A stretch of 64,000 bases of DNA, from assembly GCF_905220415.1 (NCBI RefSeq), contig NC_059566.1, positions 372,001 to 436,000 of the forward strand, in the 5' to 3' direction. Source of the DNA: Colias croceus. Taxonomy: Eukaryota > Arthropoda > Insecta > Lepidoptera > Pieridae. Positions 11,767-22,200 of this stretch are shown piece by piece (position 1 is the first letter of the stretch; every line of letters starts with the position of its first letter). The notes beneath the pieces were generated by a model. That model did no database searches. It had not been told where the DNA came from and saw only the letters and a list, made by a program, of their open reading frames with translations. Position numbers and translations under genes: made by a program.

Positions 11767-12375
11767 GGGCCTTAGCCAAACGGCAAAACGCCAAGGAATA
11801 GAATACGCTATCGATAGAAATTGACATAAGCGTATGATGATTTGCATAAGGATTCGGTCACCCTACCAACGACAACGACGACCACGAACAAAATTTTCAT
11901 CCAGTCGCAATTAAATAAAATTGTGCAAAACACAATTAAAAATGAAATTTAAGAATTTCCTGTCGTATTGGTGTTTGGAAAAAAAAATTTTGAGATCAAT
12001 GGATAAACAAACAGGTTTTTCATAGAAACGGTGGCTCCTAGAAAAAAATGTATTTAACCTTTTTTATAGATAATTAGATTATATACAATTTTGGTTCAGG
12101 TGATTGTATGATAAACTTACCGTCTCGGCGAAAATCGCAAAAAACCCTATTTCTTTTTATTAATTGACCTCGAATTTTTTTATTCCTGAGTACCAGAATG
12201 ACGAGAGATTTTAATATTGATTTTGAACAAATTTCGGCAAGATTGGAACTTTGGTCGTGGTCGTCTGCGTCGTTGGTAGTGTGATCGAACCATTACCAAA
12301 ATGTCATGAGCTTATGTCAATAATTAGCGTTAGCAGTTTCTATTCCATGGCGTTACGTACGTTTGTCTAAGGCCC
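11767..12375. mobile_element. 609-bp DNA transposon (GGGCCTTAG ends) inside the satellite
   Basis: Terminal inverted repeats GGGCCTTAG and CTAAGGCCC extend imperfectly inward (CTACCAACGACAACGACGAC against its complement near 12250-12280). CAG flanks both sides (11764-11766 and 12376-12378) and restores the GAATCAGGTTAGG satellite unit, so the 3-bp target duplication is clear. Related short copies occur at 39341 and 57145. A Chapaev-type superfamily with CWG duplications is possible but unproven. No transposase remains. Confidence 0.8.
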
Positions 12376-13569
12376 CAGGTTAGGTTTTGATATAGGTTAG
12401 GTTTTGCAGTAAGCTTTTGAATCAGGTTAGGTTTTGATATAGGTTAGGTTTTGCCATACGTTAGGTTTTGCATTAGGTTAGGTTTTGCAATAGGTTTTGC
12501 ATAAGGTTAGGTTTTGCAATAGGTTAGGTTTTGCAGTAAGCTTTTGAATCAGGTTAGGTTTTGATATAGGTTAGGTTTTGCAGTAAGCTTTTGAATCAGG
12601 TTAGGTTTTGCAATAGGTTAGGTTTTGCAGTAAGCTTTTGAATCAGGTTAGGTTTTGATATAGGTTAGGTTTTGCCATACGTTAGGTTTTGCTATAGGTT
12701 AGGTTTTGCAGTAAGCTTTTGAATCAGGTTAGGTTTTGATATAGGTTAGGTTTTGCAGTAAGCTTTTGAATCAGGTTAGGTTTTGATATAGGTTAGGTTT
12801 TGCCATACGTTAGGTTTTGCTATAGGTTAGGTTTTGCAGTAAGCTTTTGAATCAGGTTAGGTTTTGATATAGGTTAGGTTTTGCAATAGGTTTTGCATAA
12901 GGTTAGGTTTTGCAATAGGTTAGGTTTTGCAGTAAGCTTTTGAATCAGGTTAGGTTTTGATATAGGTTAGGTTTTGCAATAGGTTTTGCATAAGGTTAGG
13001 TTTTGCTATAGGTTAGGTTTTGCAGTAAGCTTTTGAATCAAGTTAGGTTTTGATATAGGTTAGGTTTTGCAGTAAGCTTTTGAATCAGGTTAGGTTTTGA
13101 TATAGGTTAGGTTTTGATATAGGTTAGGTTTTGCAGTAAGCTTTTGAATCAGGTAGGGTTTTGATATAGGTTAGGTTTTGCAGTAAGCTTTTGAATCAGG
13201 TTAGGTTTTGATATAGGTTAGGTTTTGCAGTAAGCTTTTGAATCAGGTTAGGTTTTGATATAGGTTAGGTTTTGCCATACGTTAGGTTTTGCATAAGGTT
13301 AGGTTTTGCAATAGGTTTTGCATAAGGTTAGGTTTTGCAATAGGTTAGGTTTTGCAGTAAGCTTTTGTATCAGGTTAGGTTTTGATATAGGTTAGGTTTT
13401 GCCATACGTTAGGTTTTGCAATAGGTTTTGCATAAGGTTAGGTTTTGCAATAGGTTAGGTTTTGCAGTAAGCTTTTGAATCAGGTTAGGTTTTGATATAG
13501 GTTAGGTTTTGCCAGTAAGCTTTTGAATCAGGTTAGGTTTTGATATAGGTTAGGTTTTGCCATACGTTA

Positions 13570-14119
13570 CTGGCGACACCGACCGTGCATGGAAGACCGT
13601 CGTCACTTTCTGTGCGACGGTTATGAAAAGAAAGGAGGACGCCGAAAGGGCCCGAGAGAACGACCCAGCGGCGGATCCTCTGCGTCGGCGCAGACCCGGC
13701 AGGCGTAGGCGTCTTTATGACCAGCGCCAGCCGTAAACTACCTTAGTGAAAAAGCGCGGGGGGAGGTTTCCGTAGATACGCGCATACTATAGTTATGCTC
13801 GCGGCAAGGAAACCAGAGCCCCCCGTGGCGTAAGGTGGCTAGGTCCGAAAATGAAACGACGATATTATTTAATATCGTCGCTCATTGCCACTTCCGGACC
13901 TCGAAGGGCCGCCAAGAAGCGGCAGTCGCCACAGACGGCGGGGGTACAAGGCCTGGCTGTTAACCCCCGCCGTTCAAGACGATAGACGGCAACCGTTGGG
14001 TTTTAGTGGGTATGGCTTCGTGCGAGTCCCACATACCCCCTTGGACAGTAAAACTGGCGAGGGGGATGCGTAAAGGCATTTCCCAACGTTAAAAAAAAAA
14101 TAAAAAAAAAAAAAAAAAA
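13570..14119 (+). mobile_element. 5'-truncated SART/R1-clade LINE, 3' end with poly(A)
   Basis: The insert interrupts a satellite unit precisely: the left flank ends CATACGTTA and the sequence after the A-rich tail resumes GGTTTTGCC, so the target was TTA/GG. It holds the end of an open frame (13572-13736), a GC-rich 3' untranslated region with a GACGATATTATTTAATATCGTC hairpin near 13857-13879, and an A-rich tail of about 30 nt (14091-14119). From memory, SART elements of Bombyx insert in TTAGG repeats with this polarity. GC content contrasts strongly with the surroundings. Confidence 0.78.
13572..13736 (+). pseudogene. C-terminal fragment of R1-clade LINE ORF2
   Basis: Fifty-four codons and a TAA. 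The peptide contains WKTVVTFCATVMKRKEDAER, which matches my memory of the extreme C-terminus of R1/TRAS/SART ORF2 (a Trp, then FC, then K-E-x-A-E-R-x-R), followed by a Pro/Arg-rich tail. All catalytic domains (endonuclease and reverse transcriptase) lie upstream and are missing, so it cannot act alone. Confidence 0.7.
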
Positions 14120-15125
14120 AAGGTTTTGCCATACGTTAGGTTTTGCTATAGGTTAGGTTTTGCAGTAAGCTTTTGAATCAGGTTAGGTTTTGATATTGGT
14201 TAGGTTTTGCAGTAAGCTTTTGAATCAGGTTAGGTTTTGATATAGTTTAGGTTTTGCCATACGTTAGGTTTTGCATAAGGTTAGGTTTTGCAATAGGTTA
14301 GGTTTTGCAGTAAGCTTTTGAATCAGGTTAGGTTTTGCTATAGGTTAGATTTTGCATAAGGTTAGGTTTTGCAATAGGTTAGGTTTTGCAGTAAGCTTTT
14401 GAATCAGGTTAGGTTTTGCAATAGGTTAGGTTTTGCAGTAAGCTTTTGAATCAGGTTAGGTTTTGCTATAGGTTAGGTTTTGCATAAGGTTAGGTTTTGC
14501 AATAGGTTAGGTTTTGCAGTAAGCTTTTGAATCAGGTTAGGTTTTGCAGTAAGCTTTTGAATCAGGTTATGTTTTGCAGTAAGCTTTTGAATCAGGTTAG
14601 GTTTTGCAATAGGTTAGGTTTTGCAGTAAGCTTTTGAATCAGGTTAGGTTTTGCAATAGGTTAGGTTTTGCAGTAAGCTTTTGAATCAGGTTAGGTTTTG
14701 CTATAGGTTAGGTTTTGCATATGGTTAGGTTTTGCAATAGGTTAGGTTTTGCAGTAAGCTTTTGAATCAGGTTAGGTTTTGCAATAGGTTAGGTTTTGCA
14801 GTAAGCTTTTGAATCAGGTTAGGTTTTGCAGTAAGCTTTTGAATCAGGTTAGGTTTTGCTATAGGTTAGGTTTTGCAATAGGTTTTGCATAAGGTTAGGT
14901 TTTGCAATAGGTTAGTTTTTTCTATAGGTTAGGTTTTGCAGTAAGCTTTTGAATCAGGTTAGGTTTTGCAATAGGTTTTGCATAAGGTTAGGTTTTGCAA
15001 TAGGTTAGGTTTTGCAGTAAGCTTTTGAATCAGGTTAGGTTTTGATATAGGTTAGGTTTTGCTTAAGGTTAGGTTTTGCAATAGGTTAGTTTTTTCTATA
15101 GGTTAGGTTTTACGTAAAGCTAGGT

Positions 15126-16420
15126 TAGGTGAGGTTTTGCGTTAGGTTAATTTTTGTTATACGTTAGGCATCGAGATATATGTAGGTACTACGTTAGGTT
15201 AGGTTTTGGTTACCTAGGAAATTCTTCCAGAAGTTGTTAATACTATTAAAGGAATGACATTTCAACGGACAGTATTTTTTTTAGAATTATCGTCGTTTTT
15301 CCTTAAAATTAAAGAATTCGATAAAAGTAAAGGCATTGCATTTGATTAATCTAGAGTGACACAAATTTTAACCTTATTACTATGTATTGAGGTTCAAAGT
15401 TATATCCATCGAAAATAAACCCCGTCTATTGTTAAAACATTTCATGTAACTAGGGATGTTATACAAAAATGCTTAATTTATTATTTAAGTTAGTTATCAC
15501 TAAAATGCAGCTGGCCAAAAAAAGGCATATTTTACTAGTGTGAACTGTTTTATTCGGTATAGCGGTTTAAATGTGTGGGTTTTGGCGACAATGGTTTTCA
15601 TACTAATTAGGTACCTATGACATTCTAGCACTTCTAGTGTCTTGTTCAAGAAGCTTATATGTATCTAAAACACTGGAGATTGCAATAAGAACATTAACTT
15701 GAAGCAAAAAAAAAAATTAGACCTTGAATGACGTTGGTTATCTTTTTTGTCTCTTTCTGTGGGGTAACCACGCTGGTTTGTAAATTCAGGATTTTTCGAA
15801 AAAGAAAAAACTAAAAATCATAGTCTATAATAATTACTTACATTTATTTTTAACAGTATTATTACCTTTATAGGTAGGTACATGGAATTTTAATAAGTAG
15901 AGAATGATAGTTTTAAATAACTTTTGATCTCATACTACGATTTTTATTTCTGAGAAATCTTTACCTTTTCTAAGGTTCCAAACAAATTTTTATACGGGGC
16001 CAAGGCACGCTACGCTTCTGATCTGTATATTGTGTTCAAAGTCTAAAAACTTCTCTTAAAATGCCAAAGGGATTTGCATCCCTAGTGTTGATGTGTGGTA
16101 TCTAACGATATTACATTCATACATGTATGTCTTTGTACTTACGTGCTTTAGTACATCACGGTAATAATAATTATTTATAGGTGATCAGATGCGAAATAAA
16201 ACATTCAATATTTAATATAAACATAATTTATTATACTAATGTAATGTAATAAATTAACTCACTAATCTTTAAATAAATCAACAAGAACAAAGTATACAAT
16301 ATTATTTATCTACAGTCTTTATTTTTTACATTATTATTATTTATGTACAATATAATTCAGTAATTACACTTTCTACCAGTGTAGAGGCATATATATACAC
16401 AGACTATTACTAACATAATT
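15126..16420. other. AT-rich intergenic DNA, no feature seen
   Basis: Between the eroded satellite edge and the next repeats I see no open frame with splice signals, no inverted repeat and no familiar repeat. A few satellite-like words (CGTTAGG) persist to about 15200. Confidence 0.6.
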
Positions 16421-16642
16421 ATCAAATTCAAATTCAAAAATTATTTATTGTTGTGAGTCACAGGTATTATGGGTTATTACATTAGGTGATCCGCTGTGAT
16501 CTGCAATGTGGCGTACAATTTTTAAAAATGTTTTACACAGATGATCATGGTTGTACATACAATTTTGAATGGTGGTTTTAATTTAAACAATGATTGAAAA
16601 CTTTATCACTACATAGTATAAAACATAGTATATGAAAAATTA

Positions 16643-16755
16643 TTTTGGGTGTTAGATAGCCCAGTTATCGAGGTTATAAGGCTATATCATCCACCCTAAG
16701 ACCAGCATTTGCAGGTGCAGCATAGCATTGCAGGTGAAACCGCCGGGCACAGCTA
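16643..16755 (+). mobile_element. Helitron-like element, 3' half
   Basis: TTAGATAGCCCAGTTATCGAG core and GGTGAAACCGCCGGGCACAG end. The terminal CTAG became CTAA, which supplied the target of the next MITE. Confidence 0.55.
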
Positions 16756-16756
16756 A

Positions 16757-17218
16757 GGGTCAACTCACACCAAAAGAGCGGCGAAGCGCAGCGCAGCGCG
16801 GCGAAGCGCGGAGTAGCGGAGGCCCGCGACTTCTCGAGCATTCCAGCGACTTCTCGAGCAGTCGCGGGAATCCGCGCGCCTTCCCGCGATGAATTCACGG
16901 GTCGCTCTTTGCGCAGTTCGAATGCTCGCGCGCACAGACGCGTGCGGGGAGCGGGCGCGAGGGGCAGGATATTGCCAGCGGCCGCTCGCGAATGCTCGAG
17001 CATTCTCTGGAATTCCCGCGACTTCTCGCGCAGTCGCACGGTCCGTCCGCTGGAATTCCACGGAATTCCAGCGGCGCCGCGGGCATCCGCGCGACTCGTT
17101 CGAGCTTCTCATGCGATAATGAGTATTATAGTAATGAAAATAAAATTAAAATTCATATGACACGGAAACTGCGCTGCGCTTCGCCGCGCTTCGACGCTCT
17201 TTTGGTGTGAGTTGACCC
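16757..17218. mobile_element. GC-rich PIF/Harbinger-like MITE, TAA target duplication
   Basis: Ends GGGTCAACTCACACCAAAA and its exact reverse complement, flanked by TAA (16754-16756 and 17219-17221). The 462-bp interior is strikingly GC-rich for this locus, with repeated CGCGACTTCTCGAGCA and GGAATTCC words plus GCGAAGCGC runs near both ends. The 3-bp T-A-A duplication and GGG ends suggest Harbinger. The overlapping open frames inside are by-products of GC content. Confidence 0.78.
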
Positions 17219-17369
17219 TAATACATCAGGAATACGATTGTAAGGGAATTAAATAAAAACATTATGAAAATTTGGTAATAGTTTATTTGTAAAATGATAC
17301 GAAGGGAAACAAAAAAATGTATTCTAAGAATCTGGTATCTACTTATATATATCTTAAAAAAATTATATA

Positions 17370-17468
17370 TTACGTATGTTTATCAGACATCTGGTTTCCA
17401 TAGCACAAGCGAAAGCTTAGTATGGGATCAGATCGTGCCGTGTGTGAAAATAATCCTGAAATATTTAT
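17370..17468 (+). mobile_element. tRNA-derived SINE, 3' portion
   Basis: Shares TATGTTTATCAG, AAGCGAAAGCTTAGTATGGG and the downstream CCTGAAATATTTAT with the SINE copies at 36441 and 41303. The tRNA-like head is absent. Confidence 0.6.
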
Positions 17469-17475
17469 ATCTCGA

Positions 17476-18318
17476 CTAGCTTTCCGCCCGCGGCTTCGTC
17501 CGCGTTCTCAAAGAAAAACCCGCATAGTTCCCGTTCCCGTGGGATTACCGGGATAAAACCTATCCTATGTGATAATCCAAGTTACCCTCCATATGTGTGC
17601 TAAAAAGCAAGGAACCTAACTGGTATACCTAAAGTTGGAAATTTTGAAAAAACTTCATTTTGGCGGCAAGAGATGAAACATGTGCCAATCGATAGTACAT
17701 CAAAATACAAATAGGAAATACTCTTTGGTAAAATGTCGTAATTGATACGGTTTCGGAATAAATAAGGGTTAAAAAAAATATTTTTTTTTTCAGTTTTTTG
17801 AATTATTTGTTACTTCTTACACTAAAGGTTAAAACAAAGCATATAAAACTTCTAATTTGTAAAAAAAGGGTTATAAAATGTTGCATTACTATCTAAACCA
17901 AAGTAATAAACCAACTTTGGGCTAGGGATACGCACGTGCGGTGCGTCACTTACCTATTACAAATTAGAAGTTGTATATGCTTTGTCTTAACGTTTAAGTG
18001 TAAGAAGTAACAAATAATTCAAAAAACTAAAAAGAAAAAATTTTTTTTAAACTCTTATTTATTCCGAAACCGTATCAATTACGACATTTTACCAAAGAGT
18101 ATTTCCTATTTGTATTTTGATGTACTATCGATTGGCACATGTTTCATCTCTTGCCGCCAAAATGACTTTTTTTTTTATCGCAAATTGGTAGGTATACCAG
18201 GCTTCATACTAAAATGTCCCATGCTCTTTCATTGTAATCGGTTCAGTAGTATTTGCGTGAAAGAGTAACAAACATATCCATCCTCATAAACTTTCCAATT
18301 TATAATATTAGTACCTTG
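17476..18318 (-). mobile_element. Helitron-like element split by a foldback element
   Basis: CTAG at 17476-17479, then the CCGCCCGCGGCTTCGTCCGC hairpin. The family sequence runs to GTGTGCTAAA at about 17604 and resumes with TTTCATTGTAATCGGTTCAG at about 18226, so about 0.6 kb was inserted. Confidence 0.7.
17620..18200. repeat. 581-bp foldback inserted in a Helitron
   Basis: CTGGTATACCT at 17620 pairs with AGGTATACCAG at 18190. Arms of about 255 bp are nearly complementary (for example GGCACATGTTTCATCTCTTG against its complement) around a unique loop of about 75 bp (CCAACTTTGGGCTAGGG). The arms differ at several positions and by small indels. Confidence 0.82.
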
Positions 18319-18623
18319 ATTAGTAGGATAGGATAGGATAGGATTTTAAGTAAATATATTGAGAAGATTAAATTATTGTTAATTTTTGTAAAGGCATAAT
18401 ACTTTAAAGTATCAAATTGATTAAGGAAAATGTCACTGATCGTACGATTTTAATAATATAGTTGTTTAGTTTTAATTGTGATAATTTTCATGTGTACTCT
18501 GTTGGTATGTCTAAATTAAATAAATAAATATATTGTTTTTCTTAGGAGTGATCTCAGGTTAAGTTAAACCATGCAAAGGATGAGCTATAGTCATATCAAG
18601 TTAAGTTCTACGCATTTTATAAC

Positions 18624-18832
18624 ATTCCACCCGCGGCATCGCCCGCGCAGTCAAAGAAAAACCCGCACAGTTCCCGTGGGATTTCCGGGATAAAACCTAT
18701 CCTATGTCCTTTCTCGGGTATCAAAATATCTCTTTACCAAATTTCATGCAAATTGGTTCAGTAGTTTAGGCGTGATTGAGTAACAGACAGACAGACAGAG
18801 TTACTTTCGCATTTATAATATTATTGTATGGA
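18624..18832 (-). mobile_element. Short Helitron-like element
   Basis: CCACCCGCGGCATCGCCCGC hairpin at the left and CATTTATAATATTATTGTAT then GGA at the right. The CTAG terminus is eroded. Confidence 0.6.
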
Positions 18833-19032
18833 TTATGAGAATACGGGAAACAAAAAAACACATTTTAAAAATTTGGTTTTATTGCATCTGGAAATTGATT
18901 CATCAGGGAAATTAAAACAGGAATTTTAAAATTGTCATTAATAACACCTATCTTTTAAAAGTTCTACCAACCATTTTCGGGGTTTTCAGATTCGGGTAAC
19001 AAAAAATCGAGATTTCCAATTTCCATAGCCTT

Positions 19033-19250
19033 AAAAAAGTGAAGTCCCATGTCCCCTAGTGGGGTAAGGGGCAAATGCGTTATACATCTGTTTCACTGAT
19101 CGATTTTCTTTAGGGAAAAGTAGGTGATCAGCCTTCTGTGTCCTGTCAGATCGAGACATTATTTTCTTCGTCTCCACCGGGAATCGAATCCAGGACCCCT
19201 CAGTGCTACGCTCACGCGTCAACCACTGTACCAAGGAGGCGGTCAAAAGC
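19033..19250 (-). mobile_element. tRNA-derived SINE
   Basis: On the minus strand the head resembles a tRNA promoter: an A-box-like TTGGTACAGTGGTTGACGCG, then the B-box-like GGATTCGATTCCC. A body with GATCACCTACTTTTCCCTAA follows, ending near TGGGACTTCACTTTTTTAA. A second copy lies at 33388-33795. It is not a functional tRNA gene, because acceptor-stem pairing is absent. Confidence 0.7.
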
Positions 19251-19272
19251 CATTTCCATTGTCATAGGTTAC

Positions 19273-22200
19273 CGAAAAAGTGTCGAAGTGTGCGGTAAGG
19301 AAATAACATTTCTGAGATATTCGTATGCTTGCGGGGAATAAGAATGAACGGTCAAAGCGAACCCTTTCACTTCATCGCTGTATTTCAGTACTTTAGTTTT
19401 GGGCTCTTGATCAAACAATTTGCAAATATTAGCAAAGTTTCCTTGCAATATATTCTCAATTTCCGTATTGTTCGTATATTTTTTTACAGTTGAAAGTAAA
19501 GATTCCAACTTTTTTATTTTTTCCTGTTGCCGATTGATCTTTCGCTGCATCGCTCTTTTGTTCTTCAGTAAAGATATCTCACGAGGAGTCTTAATTTTCA
19601 CTTGTACACTGAAATCTTTGAAACATGCTCTTTTTGCTGGTGGTTCGTCTTGTGTGTCAATATTCACCTATGGAAATAAAAGGCAACATATATAATTACA
19701 CTTATTTGTATTTATCTATATACAGGGTGTAATCGTAAAGTGTGCACAGGCGATTATTCCGTAATTATTACAGATATCAAAAAACTTTAAACTAATATCT
19801 GAAAAGAGTAAGTACAGTTTAGCCTAAAAAAATATGCCTAACAATAATTCAGGAATCGAACCCGAATATTTTATAAATGAATGCCGTTCCATTTGTTACT
19901 ACACTTTGTATCTTGATATCACATAAATATATAAAATCACAAATTATTTTAACCGACTTCAAAAAAAGGAGGAGGTTATCAATTCGGCCAGTATATTATT
20001 TAGATGTGCTATTTATTAAATAGGTTTTAAGTCGGTGCCAAGCACTAAGCACTTAGTATTAAGCCCGTGCACCGACATCAAACTTATTTAATAAATAGTT
20101 TGGAAAATCCAAAAGTGCACGCCTCATAATCTCATCCTTTACAATAAAATTGATATATAAAAAAGAAATAAAATAAAACAGTTGGAAAAGTAAAGAAAGC
20201 GGTACCGTAATAATTGAGCTATTTTTCTTGTGGCCCCACCTAGATGTGAAACTGCGCAGGTTTAAGGGACTGACTACCAACTTATTTTTTTAAACCTTGG
20301 CTCATAGTATAAAGAATCGAGTTTATAATGGTGAATTTTGAGTACACTATAAATATAAAAAAATAAATAAAATAAAGAATATAATATATAGATAAGTATA
20401 CTAAAATTATGGAGAACAGTCGATATTTTTTTTTTTGTTTATTTAATAACAATTAAACCACATCGAATCAGACCCTGAAAAATGAAAGGGTTCTATTCCT
20501 GAGCATACTCAAGCGTAAGAGAAAAAAAAGACTCGATTAGTAAAGTATTTCGATCGCTATCGTGTTAACAAGAAAATCCTCCGCACATACAGACACACGG
20601 ACGTCCAAGACAGAACTTTTTTAAACTGTTTTTTAACTAGTTTAAATAACAAAAATGACATCAAAAATATCATGAATGTTAAAAATAGTGTTTTTTCTTA
20701 ATATGTGTGTGTATGTATTATCTTACAAGTGCAATGTATGATACATAAAGACATTTTAAGTTTGAAAAATCAGATGTTTTGCGCGAAGTGACAGTAGTAC
20801 CCACCTCAACGCTTCGCTTATGAGGCGTGCAATAGCACATCTAAATAATATGTAGTAATTAATAATATCAAATCTTTTTTATTTATTACTTTTCCGTTTT
20901 TGAAGTCGGTTATTTCTAACGTAGTTATTGAAGTGAAACTTCTTTATCGGGGTTGGAAATAAAATTTAGTGTAACATTTTTTTCGTTACGCATGACATTT
21001 TTCCGTTACGCGCCATCTTTTTCTAATCCCTACCACGCGTGATTTGACGTATTTCTGTAAAGTTACATATAGTAAATAATTTTTTGAAAAATAAGGTCAT
21101 AAAGAAGTTTCACTTCTTACGTGTGTACACTAGTACACGCACACATTTTTTTATTTTTATTATAATATGTTTCACTTACAGTAATGCTATCCTTTGATGG
21201 TCCGGCTCTAAAAGTTTGTTGTTGTGAGACAATCTTCGGTTTCAATGTCCTCAAAAACTGAAAAATTAAAAAAAAATTATTAAACATAAATACATATGTA
21301 ATTATGATTTTGAGTCACAAAAGACGTCCATTAATAATCATAGTTTGTTATAAATAATGTAAAAAAAGTGAAGTCTTTAAATATGTAACAGTTTGAATTA
21401 TAAAAAGATAAAGCAGAAGAGTTCGTTTGTTTGAACGCGCTAATCTCAGAAACTACTGGTCCGATTTGAAAAACTCTTTCAGTGTTAGATAGCCCGTTTA
21501 TCGAGGAAGGCTATAGGCTATATATCATCACGCTAACACCAACAGGAGCAGAGCAATGCGGGTGAAACCGCGGGGAGCAGCTAGTTTATGATATTATTAT
21601 TATTGCTCCACTCTTGTTGTTCTTAGCGTGATGATATATAACCTATAGCCTTCCTCGATAAATGGGCTATCTAACACTGAAAGAATTTTTGAAATAGGAC
21701 CAGTAGTTCCTGAGATTAGTGCGTTCAAACAAACAAACTCTTCACCTTTATAATATTATTACAGTATTATTTTTATAATATGTTTTTCTTACTTTAGCAA
21801 TGCTGTCTTTTGATGGTCCGGGTTTTGCTTGAGAATTCTGTTGTTGTGAGTCAATCTTCTGTTCCAACAATGCCCTTAATATCTGCATGAAAAAATATTA
21901 AATAAATGAATTAAACATAAATATATAAATAAGTAATTATGATTTTGAGTCGCTAAGACAACCATTCGATATCATAGTTTGTGAAGAATAATTAAAAAAA
22001 AGTGTTGGCACTAAATAATTAACAGTTTAAGAAGATTAAAAAGACCTTTAGTGGCATGGCAAAATTCTCTATATGTATATAAAAATGAATCCATATTTCC
22101 CTTGGTTACGGCATCACGCGTGAACGGCTCGACCGATTTCGTTAATTCTTTTTTTTATAATAATAAGAGATTGGTTCTTATGGAGAGAAAACATGTACCA

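Larger units (their letters stand above)
9846..15125 (+). repeat. TTAGG-containing satellite array
   Basis: About 4.1 kb of tandem units built on a roughly 15-bp core (AGGTTAGGTTTTG plus a 2-6 bp variable link such as ATAT, CAAT, CCATAC or CATA). A prominent 47-bp higher-order unit combines two cores with GCAGTAAGCTTTTGAAT. Each core contains TTAGG, the canonical insect telomere pentamer, always on the same strand. Longer blocks are themselves repeated (compare about 10700-11300 with about 11600-11700), indicating segmental amplification. The array is interrupted at 11767-12375 and 13570-14119, and its right edge (15060-15200) decays into irregular copies. It contains no coding sequence and no true (TTAGG)n run. 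Confidence 0.95.

Noticed and set aside
13885..14073. Small open frame in the LINE tail
   Set aside because: Lies after the ORF2 stop within the 3' untranslated region and does not resemble any LINE protein.
9846..15125. CRISPR-like array
   Set aside because: Repeats are contiguous with no unique spacers, the units vary in length, and the locus is in an insect nuclear genome.
9846..15125. True telomere end
   Set aside because: There is no run of perfect TTAGG, genes lie on both sides, and the array is bordered by unique DNA.
16674..17210. Cluster of overlapping open frames of 60-120 codons on both strands
   Set aside because: They fall in the GC-rich MITE, where stop codons are rare. Peptides are Arg/Ala-rich, with no splice signals or family motif.
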